From Cylicocyclus nassatus (lineage: Eukaryota; Nematoda; Chromadorea; Rhabditida; Strongylidae), in NCBI GenBank assembly GCA_958299035.1, contig CATQJL010000316.1:91038443-91102442 (forward strand): a DNA stretch of 64,000 bases, written 5' to 3'. Below, one piece after another: positions 23,473-34,799 of the stretch. A model generated the notes under the pieces. The model was not told the DNA's origin and did no database searches. It was given only the letters and a program-made list of their open reading frames with translations. Made by a program: the position numbers and the translations under genes. The first letter of the stretch is position 1. Every line of letters starts with the position of its first letter.

Positions 23473-24257
23473 CCATATTATTGTAAACGTAATATAAGAG
23501 CACTATAAGCATAAGAGCGCCATTTTCGCAGATAGAATCTCAGATAATCCATGTGGGGCAAGTTTCAGCGATTTCTGAGGTTTCCAAATATTAGGCCATC
23601 CAAGTGAGATGGTCATGTTTAAACATGTTACCTTCGTTTCAAAGGTGAGTTAATTACATCTTTCTGCACTTAATACACAGAACTACTACTTTTTGCTCAC
23701 ATTAGGAATCCTACTTCGAATAACATCCAAACTATGAAATTACGAGCAAGCCAAAATCTCATTTCTTCCATTTTCCGTTTCCAATATCTCAGACTAGAGA
23801 AGACCAATCAGGCTCAAATCACTTTAATGTAAATTACGAGAGTTAAGCCATCGTATATATGGTTCATTTTGCACCCATACAGACAAGCAACACCTTAACG
23901 CTTAGCTCAGTCACTTCCAAAGCCTGATTACTATCATATGTAAGCAGAAAAACTATTTGAGTAGAGGTAGAAACCAACTGGGAGTGCGTGCGTGTTGCGC
24001 GCGGTCGCGCCATCGTCACGATTTTTCGAATGCCCTATACTCATTCTTGTTGCCTTGCATCGCGATTTACATAGTAGCGCAGACTAGGCATGTTACTGTA
24101 ACCCAATATTTTTGTACTTTCCATTTGCATAGGTAAGGAAAAACGATTCTTTCCATAGAAGAAACGATTTCAAATGATTTTCCTACTATGTAAAGAAGAA
24201 GGTTGAGCAATAGCAACGATGTAAAAAACTTAGAGATTTGAATGATCTGAAGGTAAG
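23473..24257. other. No gene recognised
   Basis: AT-rich, short frames only. Confidence 0.5.
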
Positions 24258-24330
24258 TAATGGGGTGTGACACAACCCCTAAAAAGCTGTGGCCGCTACA
24301 GCTTTCTAGGGGTTGTGCCACACCCCATTA
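24258..24330. repeat. 73-bp palindrome
   Basis: Near-perfect arms of about 32 bp from TAATGGGGTGTG to CACACCCCATTA around GGCCGC. Its right tip is the target site of the adjacent hAT MITE. Confidence 0.8.
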
Positions 24331-24606
24331 CAGGGCTCGGCACGAGGTGGCTAGATGAAAATGGAAAAAACGAAGCCCCCCTTGACTTTTGGGAATTTTT
24401 ACGAAGTCCCCTTTGACCCTGAACCAAATTTCTTCTAAAAACCTGAAAAATTCCCGAAAATCCCCCAAAAAACGAAACGTCGACTAAAAAAAAGGTCGCC
24501 GTCGTCAATTTTCCTTATGTCTTCGCTCACAAAAACGAAACCCCCTTTGCTTTTCATCCCAAAAACGATATCCAGCTTGCTTGTAAGCCACCTGTGCCGA
24601 GCCCTG
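24331..24606. mobile_element. hAT MITE family A, copy 4
   Basis: Ends CAGGGCTCGGCACGAGGTGG and CCACCTGTGCCGAGCCCTG with a perfect 8-bp duplication CCCCATTA (24323-24330, 24607-24614). It is the best-preserved 276-bp member. Confidence 0.9.
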
Positions 24607-24614
24607 CCCCATTA

Positions 24615-25472
24615 ACTATATCAAAAAAAAAAACATTTTTAGTGAACAGTATTTATATGAATCGATAGCCTAACTCCCATAGATTTCATAGGAGTGATTT
24701 GACTGATTTTTCTTCTTAGCTTTGAAATATCTGGTTAAAGCAGCCATCAGCAAAAATTGGGGAAAACGAGATCTTGGTTGGCTTCTAATTCCACAATATG
24801 AAGTCTTTTGAAATGGGATCTGGAAGTGGACAACGAAGGAGTAGTGCTTTGTCTTGAGTGCAAAAACAGGTAGCTAATTCACCTTTCAAACAAAGACCAT
24901 TTCACTTAGGTGGCCTAGTATCTTGAATCTTCAGAACTCGCACAAATTTTGTCTACAGAGGCTAATTGACATGTTAATTATGGATATGTTGCCCGTTATG
25001 CGACAGGGCCTTCAAGTAATGCTATCTTAGGTATATAGTTCAGGGGAGGGGGGTTGAGACAGCAATCAGAGGGGGTGGGGTAGTAACTAGCGATCGTGTG
25101 CCACACCTCTTGCTTGACCCTGGTTATATCGTGCCGTCGGATAGGTGCCGTCGGTTGTTTGAGGAAATAGCACAAAGTTTGTGGTCTTACTTTAGACTCT
25201 GAGAAACGTGACGCCGCCAAAATATCAGCCGTAATAAAGTTATAAATTTTATGGTGACAGGCTGAAGAAGAATATAGCAGCATGAGAAGCGTTGATTTTT
25301 TCATGACAACATTGGCAATATAATATGAAACAGCCTAGTAACGAGTTATGATCATTGGTATATCAAAAAGATCCTTCGCTGTTGCCCTAGGAATTCCACA
25401 TGTTCTTCTTATCCCTAAAGGAGGACTCGTCAAAAAAAGTTTAATACGCTGTAGATTGTTCATTGCACCTAC
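24615..25472. other. No gene recognised
   Basis: A cytoplasmic-tail exon of the chemoreceptor should lie here on the minus strand, after the phase-1 donor at 25472, but none was identified. The 102-aa minus frame 24996-25304 has no splice context. Confidence 0.4.
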
Positions 25473-28400
25473 CTGAGTATCTTACTAGATTCAGTACTCG
25501 ACGTCGTATGCGAGTATTTAGTATAACTAGGAGGTAAGCGTTTGAAAAGATGAGAACGTCCATTGAGGGAGGGACCAGCTTGGCTACAAAGGTGTCCATT
25601 TCAGCATTGTTGTAAATGATGACCAGGGCCCGGCACGAGGTCGGCAAATGACAAGCTGGAAATCGTTTTGGGGCCAAAAAGCAAAGGGGAAATCGTTTTT
25701 GCGGGGTCCGGGGCGGAGCCCAGGAAAAAAATTGGTAGTTCATGCTCGCTACTTATCTTGACATGTTATGTGCCTCAACAGGCGAACACTGGAGTTCGCG
25801 CGCGTCAAACCGCGCCGTCGCTAACTGCCGCACGCGCGACGTCGCCCAAGCGATGCTATTTGTAACTGCATACATGACTAGTTCTCAATGTATGTATAAC
25901 GACATGGCACCAAATTTTGTATGCGAACGGAGAGAGGCTAGTGGAAATATAGTATGAAAAGTTATGAAAAACTTATGTGAACGGAACGAGTAATTAGCAT
26001 TTTTTCCGAGAATTTCGCAAAACTGGTAAATGAAGATGTGAATTCAAACGGCTCGTTTGGAACGCGCAGATGAACGATATGGTATGAAACTTGGTAAGTA
26101 CATGCACACGGGCTTGCAGGGCTTAACTGAGGAGTTTCATTGAAAAATTATGTGACTGAAGGTTGTGGCAAACTTTTTTCTGAAAATTTTGCGCTACCAA
26201 AGAAATGGAAAAATGGCTCGTTTGCAACGCAGAGGTAACGAAATCGCGCGGGTTTCGGTGTGTATATGCGCAATAGGACTAAGTAACAAAGTATGAAAAA
26301 TTATGAAAAACTTATGTGAATGAAGAGTTTCCTTAACTAATTTCCAAATTAGGTCGGCATTTGCCGACCTAATTCCCACCTGAGGTCGGCAAAACTCTCA
26401 ATTCACATAATTTTTTCAAAATTTCTACATAAATCTGTTGTACACCTAAAGTTTACTACATGGTGAAATTTTGGTTCCGAAACTCCTCCTCTTGTCCTTG
26501 TTAGAGCCCAAAATCGCATCAGCAGCCTAGCTTTCTAAGATAAAAAGCGCGCTCCAGTCAATCGATACGCGCGGGAACGGCGTCTCTCATTCCTATGACT
26601 GCGTTTCTTTGATATTTTCTCATTCCTTAATCATTTTTCTTGCTTATTTTTCTTCCCGTTTTCAATTTTGATACAGCTGAGGAATAATTTGAGGAATTTG
26701 AGAAATTTGGGCGCTTTTGAGCGCTTTTAGGCGAAGTGTGGCCGGTAATCTCGTCGCACAGGCACGAAACGTCATTTTTGGGCTCAAGGGGGTATTCGTA
26801 AAATTTATTGGGATCAAAGGGGAATTCGTTTTGGAAAACCCCGTTTGCCCACCTCGTGCCGGGCCCTGATGATGACCTGAAGAGATAAGCAGTGTGCTGG
26901 TTCGGTTTCAAATTAACTCGATAATTTCGCTTGGTTTCAAACTCAATCAGAATCACAATCGTCATCTGCTGCAAATATCAAATGACTTTAGACATGCTCG
27001 TCATGCGACTACACAGTATGTTGTGACTTTTACTTGATATCGGAAAAGGTCATATTTTTTATACATTTCCCCCAAATTCAAAATGAGAGTTTTAAGCTTT
27101 TTTTGGCGTTGAGTTTTAGAAAGATGCACTTGGTAGTAATTTTGATTGCTAAATTTCATTTACCATTACCCTGACATGAGTTTGCATCATTTGACAATGC
27201 ATAGCGTATACACAATGGACCTACTTACAACCTACCAACAAGTTTTTGAACATGCTCCTAGTTGGAAATGTCACCACCGCGATGTGTGATGATGTCGTGC
27301 AAAAGTTCTGTCCTTGTCTCAAGTCTCAACATCCGCATCTCTTTTCGAAAAAGGTCGTTGCGTTCGTAACAAACAGTGCACAATCAAGAAACATGGCAGT
27401 CTATACATGATTAGAAACAGCAACGAAAGATTTTGCAGAGGGTCACCATGCATCCTTCTTTGGGAATCTCTACTTTGTATAACATTGCTTGGTCTCAAAT
27501 GTAGTGATCCTAGTAAGTTGAACCAGAAATTGCACCCACTGGTTAAACATAAAAACTTCCCATTTCTTAGTATTTGTACCAGAATTTAAACTTCTGCTCT
27601 AGTTTATGGGTTTTTTTCTACTTGTTTATCTGCGCAGCGAATTACCTTCACGTTCAATAACCTTTCTGCACCAGACAGCTACTTGTCCAAGAGCACATAG
27701 ATCAGCGCGTCAACTTTAGTGACATGGCTGTAAATTTTCACACCGAGTTTCTATGACACTGCTGTTTTCCAAAATAAGCGTCTAAGTAATTACTCCTTAT
27801 TCACTTGATTTCAAGTCCTCGTGCACAATTTATTGGAGAACTAGCTGGCTTACCCGGCTCCGCCCGGCCCTGTCAATGCTATGATTAAGGTCTTATCCCT
27901 ATCCCTGTAGAATCCATTGTGCCCACTTCTACATGCAATTCCCTATTCCCGCTGTGTTAGTAATTAGCATGCCCGCCTACCTCCCTCAACAACCCCCAAC
28001 CCCGTAGCTCAAACTTTGCTAAAAAAAGGCAATAAAACCGGTAAAAGTGAGGATAATTCTGAAAACTGATGGCGCTATTCGGCTATCCGGCCCCAAAATG
28101 TTTTTGTGATGGATCTTGCCCAAAGTCGGTACATGGGGATTATCAAAGCCGCTGATGACGAATATCGTAGTCATTTCGCGCGAGAGCGCCATTTTATGGG
28201 TTTACGTTAGGTACACATAAAAAGCTAAAATCATGGATTTCGCTGAAACTTTGAGGGGGCTAATTGACATGCTGATTACGAATATCATACTCCTTCGGCA
28301 TTTTGAGGCGATTTCATTGAGTTATGGTACGTATACTGCAGAGGGACAAAATCTCAATTTGGCTGAAACTCGGTCCAGAGAGATTCGACCTTCTGATCAT

Positions 28401-30936
28401 ATGCAAAACACTCTCGTTGCGTTTTGAGACCTTTTCGCAGAGTTACGGTAGGTACATGGCAGCGGGTAAAAATCATGAACTGCCTGAAACCTTGGCAGAA
28501 AATTACCTAAAGTGCTGTTTCAAGAATATCGTGCTCAATCCCCACGATAAAGACAATTCGTGTGATATGAAAGTTTCCCACGACCGTAATGCTTTCTTAT
28601 AGGACCACTGCCGCGCGCGATACACCCTTCGGCGGCTTTTGCCTAAGCAAAAACATGGGAAGGGAGATTTGCCGCCTGCGTTACGCGTTGGGACAGGTTA
28701 TCAGGATGGCGCAAACCGCCATGCAAAACGACCGTTTTCCCATTTCGTGAATATCTGGGATCTAAATTGGCCCGAAAGCGAAAAAATGTCCATTCAAACC
28801 CTGCAACTCACCATTTCACAGTAATGCGTTGTGACAGCGATCAAGCATCATATTCATAAGCGATATACTTGCGAACCGATGCAGGTGAAGTTTTGAGCAA
28901 ATCTGGAAATTCGACCCATCTACACCCACCGTAACCAAGAAAATACACTATCCTGCGAAATCAGCATGATATTCATGTTCAGCGCGCTAAATGACCACCC
29001 TAGACGAAGTTCAAAGCAAATCTATGTTTTCGACCCCATGCCATATAACCACACAACTCTATGAAAAGGTCCCAATATGCAGAGAGATGATATTCGTAAT
29101 CAGCATGTCGAACAAGCCATATTGACCGAACTCCAGCCGAATTCATGATTTTGACTTCCTATCGTACACCTATCGTAACCACACGGGAAGACGTTCTGCG
29201 GAGAAAGTGTGATATCTGTAATCGACATGTAAGATAACCCTTATACACGAAGTTTGAGCAAGCTCTACGACAAAAAAATTTTGAGGCCCGGATAGCCGAA
29301 TAGCGCTAATCCAATATCGAACTCGTAATCAGCATGCTCGATTACCCCCCCCCCCCTGTGCCAACTCCCAGTCCCGCAGAACAAACTTTGCAAAAAAATC
29401 GATAAAAGCAATGGACGTTTTCAAAAACTAATACTGCAATCGTAATCAGCATGCTCGATTACCCCCCTGTGTCAACTCCCAGCCCCGTAGCCCAAACTTT
29501 GTAAAAAAAATCGATAAAATTGATAAAACTAATGGATAATTCTAAAAACTATACCGTATTCGTAATCAGCATGCTCGACTACCCCCCCCTGCGCAAACTC
29601 CCAGCCTCGCAGGTCAAAGTTTACAAAATAATCGATAAAATCGATAAAACTAATGGATAATTCTAAAAACTATACCGTATTCGTAATCAGCATGCTCGAT
29701 TACCCCCCTGTGCAAACTCCCAGCCCCGTAGGTGAACTCAGCAAAAAAATCGATAAAAATCGATAAAATCGATATCGATCGATGACGAAAGTAGCCTATG
29801 ACACTCCCGGGGCCCGAAGTGTATGTGTGCCAAGTTTGGTCCGGATCGGTTCGGAAATGGAATTTTCTATTCGGAACATACGTACATACATACATACATA
29901 CAGACAGACATACAGACATACAGACATACAAACAGACATTCAGCTTTATATATAAGATAGTTTGTCCCCATATCTGTTCTATTGCAGTAGCTCCTCTCAA
30001 CACTCGATGGCAACATACATTCTGTTGAAATAGTAATTTTCGCTGCCAGCCATAGCATATTTCTGAGATCCCTATTATTATTCAACTAGTCAACTCACGT
30101 ATAAACTGAAGTAAACAGCTTCGACCAAAAGATCTAGGAGGGCAAGAATTGATATGCTTTGTTCGGCTTTATGGTGATGTGGTGTACTGCGAAGGAAGAG
30201 AAGCAGGACAGAGGCGACATTAGCTCCAAACCCAAGTAGCACTAGTAAACTCATGAATATTAGTAATTCTGTCATGATATCCTTCCGAGCGCTCTAAATC
30301 GGGGTTCTGCGCCAGATGTGCACTGCATTGAAAGTCAACCAACTCACAGTATCGAACACAAACAAAAAACAATTTGCAGCTATGTTTTCTTCGAAGTGAA
30401 TTTCGCTGATGATAGCTTGATATGTTGAGAGCAGTGGTGTCATTACGGTTACAAAGGCGACAGCAGGAAACGCACGAGCCCACACCTTAATATCCATTTA
30501 GCTCTTCGGCAACTTTGCTCGGTAGCTCATACCCTTGCATATGTCATCGGATGCGTCACAAGAGTCATGCGGAAAAGTGATATGAAAAATGTCATGTATA
30601 CTTGCATATATACTGCATGAAACGAAAACGCATAACTCTAAAATTTCAGCTCGTGGGGTCTATCACATTATTACGGTACAAAGCCTCCTAAGGAGGCCGG
30701 ATGCCTCGTTGCCGCGTTATTCGAAACAACTACCTTGGGCGAGCATGATGATGCAATCACCTACAAGAAGACGGCCATACGTAAGTGCACTGTTACAGTC
30801 GTCTGCTCATTATTCATCAGCTGGTTCTGTGTATTTCTGTTCTGTAGCACGTGCGCTCAGATAAGCCCTAGCTAAGCAGAGAATGGTCAGAACTTAACCC
30901 AGCCATACCAAAAATGCTATAGATCATCGGAATCGC
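25473..30936 (-). CDS. Nematode 7TM chemoreceptor-type gene, TM7 exon split by a hAT element
   Basis: Exons in phase: 30936-30909 (AIPMIYSIF), 30760-30734 (DCIIMLAQ), 30612-30533 (TM3 and loop 2, ISLFRMTLVTHPMTYAR), 30485-30348 (TM4 and loop, VWARAFPAVAFVTVMTPLL), 30293-30099 (TM5, loop 3 and TM6, ending KAEQSISILALLDLLVEAVY) and the TM7 exon ending at 25473 (DVLIFSNAYLLVILNTRIR, then a basic tail). Introns are 47-148 bp except the last, which holds a 2.1-kb Helitron. The pattern of helices and basic loops fits a nematode serpentine chemoreceptor acting in chemosensory neuron membranes; the exact family is not assigned. TM1, TM2 and the tail exon were not secured. The TM7 exon starts GTCATCAT after acceptor TCTCTTCAG at 26877, and a hAT element is inserted after those 8 bases, so the gene is probably inactive. 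Confidence 0.7.
25624..26868. mobile_element. hAT element family A, long copy 5 (1245 bp) inside a GPCR exon
   Basis: Ends CAGGGCCCGGCACGAGG and CCTCGTGCCGGGCCCTG... in inverted orientation, with a perfect 8-bp duplication ATGATGAC at 25616-25623 and 26869-26876. The outer 100 bases match the MITE copies. The middle is extra sequence, including a GC-rich block (about 25795-25855) and the palindrome AATTAGGTCGGC / GCCGACCTAATT near 26348-26376. No transposase was recognised. On the minus strand it interrupts the TM7 exon of the chemoreceptor 8 bases after its acceptor. Confidence 0.85.
28071..29306. mobile_element. Foldback element nested in Helitron copy 3
   Basis: Ends GGCGCTATTCGGCTATCCGG and CCGGATAGCCGAATAGCGC, the same as the element at 3276-4115. 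The arms contain the same GACATGCTGATTACGAATAT modules but have diverged, and the centre is larger. A target duplication is not clear. Confidence 0.65.
29325..29800. repeat. Tandem ~117-bp modules inside Helitron copy 3
   Basis: Four units start CGTAATCAGCATGCTCGA at about 29325, 29441, 29561 and 29682, each with a C run, CAACTCCCAGCCCCG and ATCGATAAAA. A fifth, diverged unit is near 27962. Confidence 0.75.
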
Positions 30937-32129
30937 CTTGAAACGATGATCACAAATATATGTTCATTATCTGCCAAGCTACTGTTTGGATGGAGTTATG
31001 AGCGTTTAGGTCTGCGATTTGCCAAATGTTGTGTGGCGCATGTTCCACGAAGCAAAATGTTGTGTGGCGCATGTTCCACGAAGCACGTTTCAAAAACACT
31101 TATCTAGGTTTCTGAAGAACGTGCTTCTTCCCTGTAATTAAATTAACAACAGCTACTGTAAATCCGCGCCGTCAGGTTGCCTTTGAAGAAATTATATTCG
31201 TCGAAACTCGATGAATTTATCTATTTGAACAATCATAACTTTCCAGATAGTCGCTTGACAATAATAAACATATATTGAAAATTAACTTTTCAAGACGAGT
31301 CCGATGATCACTACGTAATATATTCTGGATTCGTTGTTTACCACTTGGCCACCCCTGATCCGTGGAACACGGCGAACGAGGAGAGAGCAGACGGAGAAAT
31401 TATGACGAAATATACTGATCTTTGACTTTGGATTGCTGCCAAGTGGCATGCGTTTTGGAACGCTGCCAAATTTCATAACGAGTGCCAAGCATATTTTCGT
31501 ACAGTCGATTTCATCCCGGATTAGGCGAGACATCCTACGTGGAGCAGCGCATGCGCATCGCTGGAGGCTTCGCGAGCGCATAGCACTGGCATTTTGCCGA
31601 GCAAAGACTAAGGAGATTGAAGAGACGCAGACATGGGTTCTCAGCACGATAGGATATACTGTAGCTGCGAAACGGCGCGAGCTGTTGCGAGGCGGACTCC
31701 CGCCAGTCCAATTTCCGCCTAAAGCGGGTCGAAATTAACTGTAAAAGGGTCACTCGTATTTCGCAAGGCAATCATGAGTGTCGCAATGATTTGAGAATGG
31801 GTCGCCAATGTCCGGGTGTTATTTGTACCTGCTTTTTTTCGAGCTTGTTATCCCAGAATGTGTCTTTCGAATATGTTGTACTCCTATTAGTTGCTTTTGA
31901 AATGATACCAAATTGCATAACAACGTGACTTGAGCTTAATTCATCTGTGTTCTCAACTCTTGGTAAAAACGCTCTAACTAAGAACAGTCACCTTGAAATT
32001 ATCTTGCTTTCGCATTCAGACAGAGAGTGCGTGAGTAACTTGGTCACGCTGGTACTTTTGGAAGCGTTTATCTAACAACAGCCTTGCTTTTGCTTGTGTA
32101 ACTGGATCGCGCTGGTGTTTTCAATTAGG
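30937..32129. other. No secured gene; upstream region of the chemoreceptor
   Basis: TM1 and TM2 of the receptor at 25473-30936 should lie here on the minus strand. A hydrophobic piece (IYYVVIIGLVL near 31300-31330) is a candidate but was not joined by splice phase. Overlapping 101-121 aa frames on both strands at 31282-31738 are GC-related and unassigned. Confidence 0.35.
31024..31085. repeat. Two tandem copies of a 31-bp unit
   Basis: AAATGTTGTGTGGCGCATGT, then TCCACGAAGCA, is repeated head to tail with no difference seen. Confidence 0.8.
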
Positions 32130-32139
32130 TATCGGTGTG

Positions 32140-32850
32140 TAAGCGGCACGTAGGGCAATTCCATCGGGCAGGGAAACAGATTTTTGTACGTTTGGGGCAG
32201 TTCTCAGAATTGAAAGTAAAAAAGTGGCATGTACGGCAGCTTGAGAATACGCTGTAAATACTTGATTACGTTGTTTTCTTTCTGTAGGAGTCGCAGTTGT
32301 TTTTTCTTATATATACGGTCTTCAAGCGGCACATAGGGCATAAACTTTCCTTTTGAATAGTTACTATCGGTTTGTGAGCGGCACGTAGGGCAACTCGATC
32401 AGGCAGGGAAACAGATTTTTGTACGTTTGTGGCAGTTCTCAAAATTGAAGGTCTTAAAATGGCGTACGGCAATTTGAGAATGCGTTGTCAGTTAATACTT
32501 GATCTCGTTGTTTTCTTTTTTGTAGGAGTCGCAGTTGGTTTTTCTTATATATACGGTCTTCAAGCGACACATAGGGCATAAACCTTCCTTTTGAATAGTT
32601 ACTATCGGTCTGTGAGCGGCACGTAGGGCGATTTGATGGGCAGGGAAACAGATTTTTGTACGTTTGGGGTAGTTCTTATAATTTTTGAACGGTTTTCAAG
32701 CGGCATGTAGGGCATGAACTGTCTTTCAAATAGATGATATTGGTTTGTAAGCGGCACGTAAGGCAATTTGATCGGACAGGGAGACAAATTTTCTGTACGC
32801 TTGTGCAGTTCTTATGACTGACGATCTTTAGGTGGCTCGGTAGTCGTGCT
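32140..32850. repeat. Tandem repeats of ~240 bp (about three units)
   Basis: GCGGCACGTAGGGCAA-type starts recur at about 32142, 32381, 32621 and 32752. Each full unit also carries CAGGGAAACAGATTTTTGTA, TTTCTTATATATACGGTCTT and GGCACATAGGGCATAAAC. The last unit is shortened and followed by a 17-base G run (about 32855). Minus-strand frames across it repeat CPMCRLKT-like peptides, but the 239/240-bp period does not keep a frame, so no protein is called. Confidence 0.7.
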
Positions 32851-33738
32851 TTTCGGGGGGGGGGGGGGGGAATCTCCTTTTGTAGTAAAGCTTCATATTC
32901 TTTGGCGAACAAATTGAAGGATTCTCTGACAAAGTTCTTAGACGAATGATCTGTGGAGATTATCGTTTCTTCGAGCAGTTCTCCTTTTGTAGAATGCTTT
33001 TCGCAAAAATGTTCTCGGGAAAGGAATAGGAAACTTTTTTTAGAAATATTTATAGTCACAACTAAGCCCTTATATTGTATCTACCCCGCCCCACTTGCTA
33101 GCGACCCGTAGGGTCGCTATATACATCTTGTTTGGAATGGCTGGGTTAAAGGCAGCGTCCCGGCAAAAAGATGGGTGCCGGGTCTTTGCGGCGATGTTAA
33201 AGTAGACCCCCTACCTAAGCGATGACTGTAGTTCGGAGCAAAAAAGGAGGTCTAAAGCCTGAAATTTGCTCCGAAAGTGGCCCGGATCTTACGGTAGATC
33301 CGAATGCCGCCCGCACAGCGATTTCGAACAGCAAGGTCAGAGCACGCATAGCGCATCCAGTCATGAGCACGGGGTCCCGCAACGACTCTGCACCTCTACC
33401 CTGCATGCATTTCGTACTCGCCAGGTCCTACCGTAAGATTCGGGCTACTTTAGGGGCGACTTTGTAGACTTCGTAGACCCCCTTCGCGCTGCAAACTTCT
33501 GTCGTCGCCTATTTAGGTGGTCTGCTATTACATTACTACCAGAGCCAGGTACCCCCATTCTGGTGGGACGCTGCCTTCAAAGCTTTGATCCTAATACTAA
33601 GGAATAGTGGTAGTTCAGCCCACTAACGTTGAGGGCAGCACAGCGTCGTATTTCGTGCAAGTATCGTTGACGCTCATATTGTGTGAAAATTGTGAGGGGG
33701 AAGGTAGATGTCACTATTAGCCGATCCGATCTCACGAG
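32851..33738. other. No gene recognised; small hairpin at 33100
   Basis: GCGACCC/GGGTCGC forms a tight hairpin at about 33101-33117. The plus frame 33222-33467 (81 aa) is unassigned. Confidence 0.4.
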
Positions 33739-34179
33739 GGAAGGATACTTGGGGCTTTTTGCAATGAAATGTGTACCCTTAGGTGCGTCTTGGGACGCTG
33801 ATTCTGAATCTATGTTCAATATCTGCTTTGCGACTCCCTGAACGAAGTTATGGACTTCTATCCATATTGATTTTGCGAGATTTAGGAAGTCAAAATCGTC
33901 AGTATCCAGCCTTTTTAGACTCTGACGTATCGGTGACAGGTTTCCTGGGCTTAACGTGAAGCTTTACTTTATTTGTACGCTCTTTTGTAGTGCGTAAGCG
34001 AAAATTCCAACAAAATTGGTGAATCTTGCATCAAAAACAAGGCAAATTTTAGTGACAAAAAATGTTCATAACTTCTTCCGGAAGAGCGCACAGCAAATAA
34101 TGAGAACAGATCTATAAGTTCAAGATGCATTTAATGGTGTAGTTTCATTTTAAAAGGCCACGGTCACCAAGTATCCTTT
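33739..34179. repeat. Inverted repeat, family N copy 1
   Basis: The left arm starts AAGGATACTTGGGGC and the right arm ends CACCAAGTATCCTTTC. The arms share CATAACTTC and GAATCAGCGT-type blocks with the inverted repeat at 56893-57526, so the two are diverged members of one family. Confidence 0.55.
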
Positions 34180-34799
34180 CTTTGTCAGTTTATTGCCGGC
34201 CGATAACACGTAACATTGTCTGCCATTTGAACGGTATTTCCGTCTGCCGCAATCACGTTAATTCTTGATATGTCTTCTGCTGGTAGTGCCTAAAGGACGG
34301 CTGCTCGCATGGCGCAAACCCCTGAGTGGATCCCTGAGTAAGTGCGGCAAGCAACTTCTCCTACACGAAAGCTCTATGATTTCAATTCAACCAGATCATT
34401 GCCTTTGAATTGCGCTTGCAAGTTCCTAAAGTAACTGGTTTAAACGACAGGTAGCTTGCTTCCTACTGAAGCTCTGGTGGAAAGCACGCGATACAGGAGT
34501 CATTGAGCAAGAAAGATTTGAACGATAAAACGTTGATGCATAGTTCTTGGAAACCCTTTGAGTTAGAAACAAGTAAGGTAGTCTGCCGCAGCGGCCGCGT
34601 CAGTGAGGAAGCTTAAGGAGCTGTGGCAGATCAATGAGCCTCAACTTCTTCTCACTTGTGCTTATCGCTGCTCATCGACAGATTACTAAGTACTTCAAAG
34701 ATGTTGTGCATCCACGCTGTCATGTTGCTGCCCTGATTTGTAAGTGAAGTTTGCTCTCTTAATTTCATCAATTACGACAAAAACTTCGCTTAGCTAGCA
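34180..34799. other. No gene recognised
   Basis: Nothing beyond short frames. Confidence 0.5.

Larger units (their letters stand above)
27841..29957 (-). mobile_element. Non-autonomous Helitron, copy 3 (2.1 kb, with nested repeats)
   Basis: On the minus strand it starts A|TCTTATATATAAAGCTGAAT at 29957 and ends AGCTAG|T at 27841, with the CCGGGCGGAGCCGGG hairpin. The interior has about five direct copies of a ~117-bp module and a nested foldback element. It lies in the last visible intron of the chemoreceptor. Confidence 0.8.

Noticed and set aside
26627..26974. Frame reading QMTIVILIEF as a chemoreceptor exon
   Set aside because: It continues straight into the hAT element and is not needed to connect TM6 to TM7; its donor (GTTAAT) is weak.
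29650..30003. 117-aa minus-strand frame and a possible exon NVCCHRV after the TM6 exon
   Set aside because: It reads into Helitron copy 3. The TM6 exon joins better, in phase 0, to the TM7 exon starting VIIYNNAEMD.
30294..30497. ATG at 30497 as start of the membrane protein
   Set aside because: MDIK falls in a 47-bp intron; the preceding exon ending THPMTYAR joins in phase at 30485 and continues TM3 into TM4.
31282..31738. 101-121 aa frames on both strands
   Set aside because: Mutually overlapping, no motif, no splice evidence.
33099..33118. GCGACCC hairpin as a Helitron end
   Set aside because: The following bases do not give CTRR|T and no matching start was seen.
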